The notes under the pieces are model-generated. The model was given only the letters and a program-made list of their open reading frames with translations. It had not been told where the DNA came from and did no database searches. A program made the translations under genes and the position numbers. From Oligoflexia bacterium (GTDB lineage: Bacteria > Bdellovibrionota > UBA1018): a stretch of 11,344 nucleotides of DNA. Below are positions 6,164 through 11,344 of this stretch, piece after piece. The stretch spans positions 1-11,344 of the forward strand of contig CAINWE010000030.1 of NCBI GenBank assembly GCA_903854365.1, written 5' to 3'. Within the stretch, counting starts at the first letter, position 1. Each line of letters starts with the position of its first letter.

Positions 6164-7639
6164 ATGCTCACCTACCCTGATCAAAGTTACCTGTCCCTTT
6201 GGATCGCATTCAGCTCTTCGCTCTGCTTAGCAGGGGACTCCCCCGACATCCGTCAAATGCCAAATCTCTTGCTAACCCTAGGAGAACAACGACTTCTCCA
6301 CGTCCCACAACTCACCCGGTACGCTCTCGGCAATCACAAAGTCAAAGTACTCAAACTCCCTGCTTTCAAGGGCGATCACGCAACTCCCCAAAATAGCCTC
6401 CTCCTCAAGGCAACCGAAGAGGGAATCTGCGACCTTTGGGTTTGGAAATCAGACGGCACATCCGAACACCGATCCATTATCATTCAACGCAGAGACCTCA
6501 ACCGAGCCCCATCCGCTTTAGAACTCAGCGCAGAGAAGCTGACTGAGGTCGAAGTCCTCTACGCTGGCACCCACATCGTTTTAAGAGGTGAGATCCTAAG
6601 TCTCCGAGAAAGCTCCCGAATCGCTTCACTGGTCCGCGACTTTCCTCGCGAAGTCCGAGATGAGACTTATGCCTCGACTGACTTACTCCAACGCGCCTGG
6701 GAACGATGTGAACATTGGCTCAAACGCTCTGGGTACTCTCACCTCCGACTCGAAAAGATCGGCAGCGCCCTCTGGGTGCGCGGATCCTTGGACGACCCAA
6801 GCCACTCTGAGTCCATCAAACGGCAACTTCTGAATCTTTTTCCACTCCTCAATTTCGATCTAGAGAGCCTTCCTGACCGAGCTCCGACCCTGTCCTTCAA
6901 AGTCTTTTTGCTCGAACTCAAAAAAAATCATCTCAATAGTTTAGGCCTGTTCTGGGGTTCAACCACTCCTGTTCAGTTTCAAATCAGCCCTGGCCCTCCT
7001 CCAGAACCCCTGAAGATCGACCTAGCGATCCAACATTTAGAGGGTCAAGGAAACGCCAAAGTGCTCTCAAATCCTGAGCTGGTCGTCCGAGCTCCGGGAG
7101 AGGCCGAACTTTTCGCCGGAGGAGAACTCCCCATCACGGTTCGAACCCGATTTAATTCGAATATCCATTGGAAAAAGTACGGCCTCACTCTCAAACTCAA
7201 GGTCAGCCACATCGCGGGCAACCGAGTGCGACTTGACGTCCTGACTGAAGTCAGTCACCTCGGACCGGCGACCACAGATGGGGGCATCCCCGGCATTCAA
7301 AGCAATCGAATGACCACCCAAGTCGATGCTCAGTTTGGCGTGCCGCTGCTTTTATCCGGACTCCTACAAGATCAAGTGCGAGAAGAGGCGAAAGGACTAC
7401 CCTCTTTGCGCAGCATCCCGATCTTAGGCGGCCTCTTTGGCTCGGAGGATTACCTAAACGAGCGCTCCGAATTAGTAGCGATCTTACTCCCGCGCCTCTC
7501 CCCTCCTCCGATCTCAGCCCAACGTCTCCAGCGGGAAACCTTACTTCGCCCACTTCCTCGCCCGACCGATCGACAGTCATTGCTCGAAGAAATGGCCATC
7601 AAATCTCATCCGGAGTTTCCATGGAACGCTCTCAATTAA
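6164..7639 (+). CDS. cpaC: CpaC/RcpA-like secretin (Tad/type II family outer-membrane channel)
   Basis: This protein should form the outer-membrane channel of a Tad-type pilus or related secretion machine. From the ATG at 6164 it has 491 residues. Residues 12-24 could end a signal peptide (SSSLCLA, cleavage before GDS), although the usual basic N-terminus is missing. A pilus/secretin N-domain follows at about 34-110, a BON-like region at about 122-210, and the secretin domain at about 245-446. Diagnostic secretin features are AKVLSNPELVVRAPGEAELFAGGELPI (298-324, quoted only in part by position), the IPGIQSNRMTTQVD strand and LPSLRSIPILGGLFGS near 412-427. The start is unsure: a TTG at 6092 is in frame and has a close AGGG, but it overlaps the divergent promoter; neither start has an ideal ribosome site. 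The 3' end overlaps the ATPase gene by 19 bases. The C-terminal 45 residues beyond the secretin core are unassigned. Confidence 0.88.
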   Translation: MLTYPDQSYLSLWIAFSSSLCLAGDSPDIRQMPNLLLTLGEQRLLHVPQLTRYALGNHKVKVLKLPAFKGDHATPQNSLLLKATEEGICDLWVWKSDGTSEHRSIIIQRRDLNRAPSALELSAEKLTEVEVLYAGTHIVLRGEILSLRESSRIASLVRDFPREVRDETYASTDLLQRAWERCEHWLKRSGYSHLRLEKIGSALWVRGSLDDPSHSESIKRQLLNLFPLLNFDLESLPDRAPTLSFKVFLLELKKNHLNSLGLFWGSTTPVQFQISPGPPPEPLKIDLAIQHLEGQGNAKVLSNPELVVRAPGEAELFAGGELPITVRTRFNSNIHWKKYGLTLKLKVSHIAGNRVRLDVLTEVSHLGPATTDGGIPGIQSNRMTTQVDAQFGVPLLLSGLLQDQVREEAKGLPSLRSIPILGGLFGSEDYLNERSELVAILLPRLSPPPISAQRLQRETLLRPLPRPTDRQSLLEEMAIKSHPEFPWNALN

Positions 7640-8601
7640 CCTCCCCTACCGAGTGGCTCGACCTTCTTCTCACTGACCCGAGTTTGACCGATATCTGCAT
7701 TAACGGCGACCACACCGTCTTTGTGGATCGAGGAAACGGCATGGAAGTAATTCCTATGCACTCACTCCCCACCTGGAACGAGACTGATCTTCGCAGCTGG
7801 CTGCTTTGCCAGCTCTCCCAAATCGGAAAAACTTGGGACGCGCAATTCCCCTTCATTGACGCTAGCTTACCCTCGGGACATCGGTTACACGCTGTCTTTC
7901 CTCCCCTAGCGCAAACGGGACTCTGCATTTCTATGAGAAATTTGCCGCAACGCCGGGGTTGCAAGATCCACCCACGCCAGTCAGGCCGATGGATCGACAG
8001 CCCATTTCACGAAGTCTTGATCCGGGCGGTCCATGCGGGCGACTCCATTTTAATTTCAGGCTCAACTGGAAGCGGAAAAACCACCCTGACCAATGACTTG
8101 CTGTCAGAGGCTCCTCCCTCTGAGCGAATCATTGCGCTAGAAGACACCCCCGAGCTACTTCCGATCCACCCCCACTTTTTAAGTCTCATCAGCCGCCCTG
8201 CAAACGCTGACGGATTTGGAGAAGTCACCCTGCGGGACTTATTGAGACAAACGCTCCGAATGCGACCCGACCGAATTATCTTAGGGGAATGCCGCGGCCC
8301 CGAGGTGTTGGAACTTCTTCAGGCTCTCAACACAGGGCACCACGGGACGATCGCAACTCTCCACTCAAACTCCCCTCGAGACGCACTGCGAAGAATCGAA
8401 CTCCTTTGCCTCTTGGCGTCTGAGGGGCGCCTACCCACCCGAGGAATTCGAGAACTCGTCAGTTTCGGAATTCAATGGGTCGCCCAGGTCAAAAGAATCG
8501 GTCCCCTGAGAAAAATTACCGAAATGGTCAGAGTAGAAGGCATGGAAGGGGATACAATTCTTCTTCGGCCAGTGGTAGACTGCACTCACTATGATCATTA
8601 G
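7621..8601 (+). CDS. cpaF: CpaF/TadA-like secretion ATPase, short form
   Basis: This 326-residue protein is a type II/IV secretion ATPase of the CpaF/TadA/VirB11 group, expected to work as a hexamer at the inner membrane. It shows Walker A GSTGSGKTT (147-155), the acidic box ALEDTPEL (172-179), Walker B IILGECRG (219-226) and the His box GHHGTIATLHS (239-249). Residues 15-110 match the N-terminal domain that reads 'DICINGDHTVFVDRGNGME'. CpaF proteins are often about 400-480 residues; this one lacks the long N-terminal extension and is closer in size to VirB11. GGAG lies five bases before the ATG, and the gene starts inside the end of the secretin gene, so the two are surely one unit. It likely energises pilus assembly with the secretin. 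Substrate is unknown, because no obvious pilin is next to it. Confidence 0.92.
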   Translation: MERSQLTSPTEWLDLLLTDPSLTDICINGDHTVFVDRGNGMEVIPMHSLPTWNETDLRSWLLCQLSQIGKTWDAQFPFIDASLPSGHRLHAVFPPLAQTGLCISMRNLPQRRGCKIHPRQSGRWIDSPFHEVLIRAVHAGDSILISGSTGSGKTTLTNDLLSEAPPSERIIALEDTPELLPIHPHFLSLISRPANADGFGEVTLRDLLRQTLRMRPDRIILGECRGPEVLELLQALNTGHHGTIATLHSNSPRDALRRIELLCLLASEGRLPTRGIRELVSFGIQWVAQVKRIGPLRKITEMVRVEGMEGDTILLRPVVDCTHYDH

Positions 8602-9610
8602 CCACCCACTGAAGGCCATTGTGGCCGATGCATCGGCTGCGCAAACTGGAGCTACCCAAGAAAAGTGGTATCTCAAACTCAACGATCCTTCCCAGCCGCG
8701 AGGACTTCGACTCGAGTGGGACCTCTTTACCAGTAGAAACGGGTTCAAAAGAACCGCGGATGTTTGGGCCGTCCTTTTTGAGCGTCAACCCCAACAAGAG
8801 GTTAAAAAAACAGCGCTGAAACAATCACTCAACATTCAGGCCTTTTCTCGAGGCCACGGGGATAGCATCCAAATGGGCGCTTGCACCCTGCGTCATGAGG
8901 GCACCCAAGGAGCAATTTACTCGAAAGGCCAAGTACTCAGCTGGGATCTCGCTTTTCAATCCATTCGAACCAGCTCATTTAATCTCGTCCCTGAGTCGCT
9001 TTCGAAACTAGGACTGTCAAAACACTTAGCACTCACGCCTTACGAAGATCTTTTATTTTCAGGTCAGGTCACCTTAAACGGAGAAACCTTCGAATTTAAA
9101 TCTGCCCGCGGCATGCTAGGCCGCAGCCTCACACCGAAAAACTGGCACTCCTGGGTTTGGGGCCACTGCAACTTATTTAAGGACGAAGCAGGCAAACCCG
9201 CTGATTTCATTTTTGAAGGAATGACGACTCGATCTCAACTCGGACCCGTTGTTTTTCCGCAACTTTCAGCGTTTTATTTCCGGTATCAAGGCAAGGACTA
9301 CAGCTTCAATCGACTCCGACAAGCACTCTATATGAAGTCAAAGACGAACCTCAATGACTGGCATTTTCAAGCCGATGTGGGTGAGCTCTCCTTTAGAGGG
9401 CATATGAAAGCAGAACACAAAGACTTTGCCGGACTCACGCTGGAGGACACCAATGGGTCTCTGCTCTATAGCGCAACATCCACCCTCTCGGAACTCAAAA
9501 TCCTCGTCTATCGAAATGGAAAACTCGAGGCCACTTTCAATTCAACCGGGAACTCTGCCTTTGAAATCGTTTCTCGCCAAAAGAACCCCTACGTGCCATT
9601 GATTCTCTGA
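8591..9610 (+). CDS. AttH / tocopherol-cyclase-like protein of unknown role
   Basis: This 339-residue protein overlaps the end of the ATPase gene by 11 bases and has no clear signal peptide. It contains features that recall the calycin-like AttH, CrtC (carotenoid hydratase) and tocopherol-cyclase group: an N-terminal KWYLKLNDPS...LEWDLFTS (25-48), VWAVLFE (58-64) and especially the aromatic motif HSWVWGHCNLF (186-196) followed by an acidic loop and FIFEGM. These proteins form two joined beta-barrels that hold hydrophobic ligands. Strands dominate the rest and no membrane helix is seen. The assignment is from motif memory only. Its ribosome site is weak, which fits coupling to the upstream gene. 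Whether it serves the secretion system or merely shares the transcript is unclear. The gene ends convergent with the - strand platform gene. Confidence 0.75.
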   Translation: MIISHPLKAIVADASAAQTGATQEKWYLKLNDPSQPRGLRLEWDLFTSRNGFKRTADVWAVLFERQPQQEVKKTALKQSLNIQAFSRGHGDSIQMGACTLRHEGTQGAIYSKGQVLSWDLAFQSIRTSSFNLVPESLSKLGLSKHLALTPYEDLLFSGQVTLNGETFEFKSARGMLGRSLTPKNWHSWVWGHCNLFKDEAGKPADFIFEGMTTRSQLGPVVFPQLSAFYFRYQGKDYSFNRLRQALYMKSKTNLNDWHFQADVGELSFRGHMKAEHKDFAGLTLEDTNGSLLYSATSTLSELKILVYRNGKLEATFNSTGNSAFEIVSRQKNPYVPLIL

Positions 9611-9728
9611 TGGATTGGGCCAAGACCCTCCCTTTTTGGGGAAAACGATAGGGCTCTCCTCCCAGGACCAAAGAGAAAAAAATCACGCTGAGGACCCATT
9701 CTAGAAGCAACTGACTAAAAGGATGCAT
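9537..9728 (-). CDS. Possible small pilin-like or TadE-like ORF after a G8 tract
   Basis: This 63-codon frame starts 14 bases inside the end of the platform-protein gene. It begins MHPFSQLLLEW and has one hydrophobic segment at about residues 5-23, followed by a basic tail. The order Gln, three Leu, Glu, then a membrane helix resembles the N-terminus of TadE/pseudopilin proteins, in which a Glu sits at +5 after the cleavage site (here that would be Ser5). Against it: the ATG is one base after a run of eight G, the only ribosome-site candidate; the tail overlaps the convergent gene's 3' end by 74 bases; and the length is short for TadE. It could be a real minor pilin, a slippage extension of the upstream gene, or chance. 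If it is not a gene, bases 9611-9714 hold nothing I can name. Confidence 0.33.
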   Translation of the reverse strand: MHPFSQLLLEWVLSVIFFSLVLGGEPYRFPQKGRVLAQSIRESMARRGSFGEKRFQRQSSRLN

Positions 9729-10740
9729 GCCCCCCCCAAAAATCACTCCCGAGCGAGTCAAGCCCCGTCAACCACAAGGCGAAAAAAAGTAAGCCCAAGA
9801 TGGAGGGAGCGACACACAAAAACAACGGTTTCAAGGCGTGAGTCCCCACTAACGACAACTCTCGCTCAATTTGAGCCTTCATACTCGACCTTAACCCATA
9901 CAGAATTGACTCCACGCGATCCAAGCACGGGCGACCCTCCATGATTGACACCTGAGCAGTCTTGCGAATCGATTGGCCCGCAGAAATGAGAATTTCCTCG
10001 GCGCGTCCCCGAGGATGAGCCCGAGGCACTTCCCAAATACTCCCTCCCCAGGCCCGAGCTAAGTCAGGCGTCTCCTTGTGTAAAAAATCCCCCATCTTCA
10101 CCCACGCAAGATCAGGAGGAACCCCTAAGCGCACCAGCGCCAATAGCCTCTCTCCGGCACAAAACGAGCTCAATAACCAACTCCTTTGAGCCAATCCGAG
10201 ACCTCCCCATCGGGCCGTATCAGCTAACTGAAGCATCCAGACAGCCCCCACCGCCATCAGCCCAAGCGCTCCGCCACAGGCAACCCCCCACATCCCAACC
10301 TTTTCCTGGAGGGTCGGAAGCAACACGTACAATGCCACTCCGACGATAGGCACTAAAAACGCGCAGACCAGCGCCTGCATCCAAGCTTGGGCTGTCTTGA
10401 CCTGAGCATCTTCCCAAGCGCACGTTTGCTCTTCAGCAAGCGCACGCAATCTCCGAAGGGTGGGCAACACAGCGGCACCCGAGGCCTTCAATTCAGTCAA
10501 ACTCTCGTAGGCTAAACGATCCCAAGGCTTTGCCAACTGTTTCAACCTGTCCCAACAAGTGACATCGGGCACCAGTCCAGTCATCAGAGTTTCTTCTAAC
10601 TCACGAAGCAGACCCACCACTTGAGAGAGTTGCTTCCGACTTTGACTCGCCCCCAGCAAAACGCCTAAAAAGTCGACCTCCCTCAAAAGCCAACGCACTC
10701 CGCGAAGCCATAAGAAACTGCTCAAGACCCAAAGCACCAT
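9715..10740 (-). CDS. TadB/TadC-like inner-membrane platform protein (GspF family)
   Basis: This 341-residue protein resembles the GspF/TadB/TadC platform on which the secretion ATPase acts. It has a hydrophobic N-terminus (1-12), a helical cytoplasmic domain at about 35-118 with the usual 'LLRELEETLMTGL' and 'LPTLRRLRALAEE' patterns, two membrane helices (122-142 and 148-170), a second helical domain at about 185-300, and a last membrane helix (304-325) with the ending LKPLFLCVAPSILGLLF typical of TadB/TadC. Two cytoplasmic domains in one chain recall GspF/PilC, whereas TadB and TadC usually have one each, so it may replace both. A TAA lies 12 bases before the ATG in frame, fixing this start; the ribosome site is poor (AGG directly before ATG). 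It is convergent with the secretin-ATPase operon, which is unusual. Family is moderately sure; exact subfamily is not. Confidence 0.75.
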   Translation of the reverse strand: MVLWVLSSFLWLRGVRWLLREVDFLGVLLGASQSRKQLSQVVGLLRELEETLMTGLVPDVTCWDRLKQLAKPWDRLAYESLTELKASGAAVLPTLRRLRALAEEQTCAWEDAQVKTAQAWMQALVCAFLVPIVGVALYVLLPTLQEKVGMWGVACGGALGLMAVGAVWMLQLADTARWGGLGLAQRSWLLSSFCAGERLLALVRLGVPPDLAWVKMGDFLHKETPDLARAWGGSIWEVPRAHPRGRAEEILISAGQSIRKTAQVSIMEGRPCLDRVESILYGLRSSMKAQIERELSLVGTHALKPLFLCVAPSILGLLFFALWLTGLDSLGSDFWGGHASF

Positions 10741-10799
10741 CCTGCAGAGTCGTTACAAGTTCCGCACCGACAAAGGTCCTTGATCTACTCAAAGCAAGT

Positions 10800-10833
10800 C
10801 TTCCTATCGGACCCTTCGACTTCCTATCGGACC
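10800..10833. repeat. Two direct copies of a 14-base repeat, 20 bases apart
   Basis: CTTCCTATCGGACC occurs at 10800-10813 and 10820-10833, with a period of 20 bases, close to two turns of the helix. It lies in the 123-base gap between the DUF4911-like gene and the platform gene, 60-93 bases upstream of the latter's start. The placement fits a pair of binding sites for a regulator on one face of the DNA. I found no convincing -35/-10 pair around it. Confidence 0.5.
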
Positions 10834-10863
10834 TGCTCGTGCTCTTACCGGTCAATCAATGAC

Positions 10864-11091
10864 CTATGCAGGCATGCGATAAATGAGATTCCCGAAAGAC
10901 TCGAGTAACCTTTCAACTTCCTCCACAAAATCGGGAGGAATTCTCAGCTCTAAGTCTCGATGCAAGTCTCCTGGAGTGAAATCGAGTGTCGAATAACTGA
11001 CGATCCCTTCGTGGGACTCCAAAATAAAATAAACAAAAGCAGAATCTTCCTTTTTAACTCGAATTACTGTTCTTAAAGAATGAGAAATCAT
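10864..11091 (-). CDS. Small DUF4911-like protein
   Basis: This 75-residue soluble protein has the pattern of the DUF4911 family: a first strand around VIRVKKED (9-16), then YFILESHEGIVSYSTLD (21-37), and a last helix PPDFVEEVERLLESFGN (52-68). Members are short, found in diverse anaerobes and delta-type proteobacteria, and have no established function. The length fits the family. The ribosome site before ATG 11091 is weak (GAAGTGA). The gene is divergent from the secreted-protein gene starting at 11160, with a 68-base gap holding that gene's promoter candidate. It may be co-transcribed with the platform gene 123 bases downstream, but the repeat-containing gap suggests separate control. Confidence 0.7.
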   Translation of the reverse strand: MISHSLRTVIRVKKEDSAFVYFILESHEGIVSYSTLDFTPGDLHRDLELRIPPDFVEEVERLLESFGNLIYRMPA

Positions 11092-11120
11092 AAATCACTT
11101 CTATTTTACAAATCCAGGTC

Positions 11121-11154
11121 TTGATGAAAATCGCGAGCCCACTTATCCTATAAG
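11121..11154 (+). promoter_or_regulatory. Candidate promoter of the partial secreted-protein gene
   Basis: TTGATG (11121-11126) is followed after 17 bases by TATCCT (11144-11149), which runs directly into TATAAG (11149-11154). If TATAAG is the -10, transcription would begin at about the GTG start codon, giving a leaderless message. The core CTTATCCTATAAGA matches that of the promoter candidate on the - strand at 4290-4303 in 13 of 14 bases. Confidence 0.45.
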
Positions 11155-11159
11155 AGAGC

Positions 11160-11344
11160 GTGAAATCAAAATTCTTTTACCTTATTTTTTCTGTTGCCGC
11201 CATTCCATTGACGTTTGCTTCTGAAGAACCCAGTCAGATAGGCAACTCGGCTACATTTAATCCAGAGAAGATCTTAGTTCCCTTATCCGAGCGAATTCAG
11301 GTCTTAGAAGCCAAGACAGCGAAACTCGTGACTCAGCTGGAAGA
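11160..11344 (+). CDS. Secreted coiled-coil protein, N-terminal part (runs off the window)
   Basis: A GTG at 11160 opens a frame that continues to the window edge (61 codons seen). Residues 1-20 are a clear signal peptide: Lys2 and Lys4, a hydrophobic core FYLIFSVAAIPLTF, and a likely cut after FA before SEEPS. From about residue 38 a heptad-like run begins (LVPLSERIQVLEAKTAKLVTQLEE in position 39-61), suggesting a coiled coil. Many outer-membrane porins of delta-type bacteria start with a signal peptide and short coiled coil, so a porin is one guess; a periplasmic coiled-coil protein is another. The ribosome site is weak (AGAGAG one base before GTG). The missing 3' part prevents a family call. 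Confidence 0.7.
   Translation, partial: MKSKFFYLIFSVAAIPLTFASEEPSQIGNSATFNPEKILVPLSERIQVLEAKTAKLVTQLE

Noticed and set aside
9626..9650. Terminator after the AttH-like gene (CCC TTTTT GGGG)
   Set aside because: Only three or four pairs form with the T-run inside the loop rather than after the stem.
10823..10850. Flagellar sigma-28-like promoter (TAAG ... TCCGATAG on the - strand)
   Set aside because: The distance between the two elements is three bases too short and both copies of the -10-like part belong to the direct repeat.
10601..10855. 84-codon - strand frame starting with TTG, overlapping the platform gene
   Set aside because: More than half overlaps the platform gene in another frame, it starts with TTG without a ribosome site, and its low-complexity basic and Ser-rich product looks like a shadow frame.

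Overview
The window looks like chromosomal DNA of a Gram-negative, predatory-type deltaproteobacterium-like organism, most probably Bdellovibrionota. I infer this from the gene mix: an mlaE-mlaF-mlaD lipid transporter without mlaC or mlaB, a receiver-less sigma-54 activator, a Tad/Flp-type secretin and ATPase, and many lipoprotein or signal-peptide proteins. No rRNA or other phylogenetic marker is present, so the taxonomic call is tentative. I saw no tRNA, rRNA, CRISPR array or insertion sequence. No stretch over 300 bases lacks a gene; the largest gaps are about 145, 129 and 123 bases.

Region 1 (1-3127, + strand) is one compact operon. It encodes a small lipoprotein followed by MlaE (permease), MlaF (ATPase) and MlaD (MCE-domain substrate-binding protein). 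Together these should form an inner-membrane complex that moves phospholipid between the two membranes. The lipoprotein may be a periplasmic or outer-membrane partner, since no MlaC is present.

Region 2 (3159-6098, - strand) reads from right to left. A promoter at 6069-6098 is followed by a 42-residue very basic protein, a hairpin-rich leader, metK (S-adenosylmethionine synthetase), a 79-residue membrane protein and a sigma-54-dependent activator. The activator probably has its own promoter near 4291-4324. It is convergent with mlaD.

Region 3 (6092-10740) holds parts of a Tad/type II-like system. On the + strand, a CpaC/RcpA-like secretin overlaps a short CpaF/TadA-like ATPase, which overlaps a gene for an AttH/tocopherol-cyclase-like beta-barrel protein of unknown role. 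Convergent to these, on the - strand, is a TadB/TadC-like platform protein that appears to carry two cytoplasmic domains. It is followed by a possible small pilin-like ORF that starts just after a run of eight G. CpaB, CpaE/TadZ, a clear Flp pilin and a prepilin peptidase are not in the window.

Region 4 (10741-11344) has a 14-bp direct repeat spaced by 20 bp, a small DUF4911-like gene (- strand), and the start of a secreted coiled-coil protein (+ strand) that runs off the window. Its promoter shares an unusual 14-base core with the promoter candidate of the sigma-54 activator.
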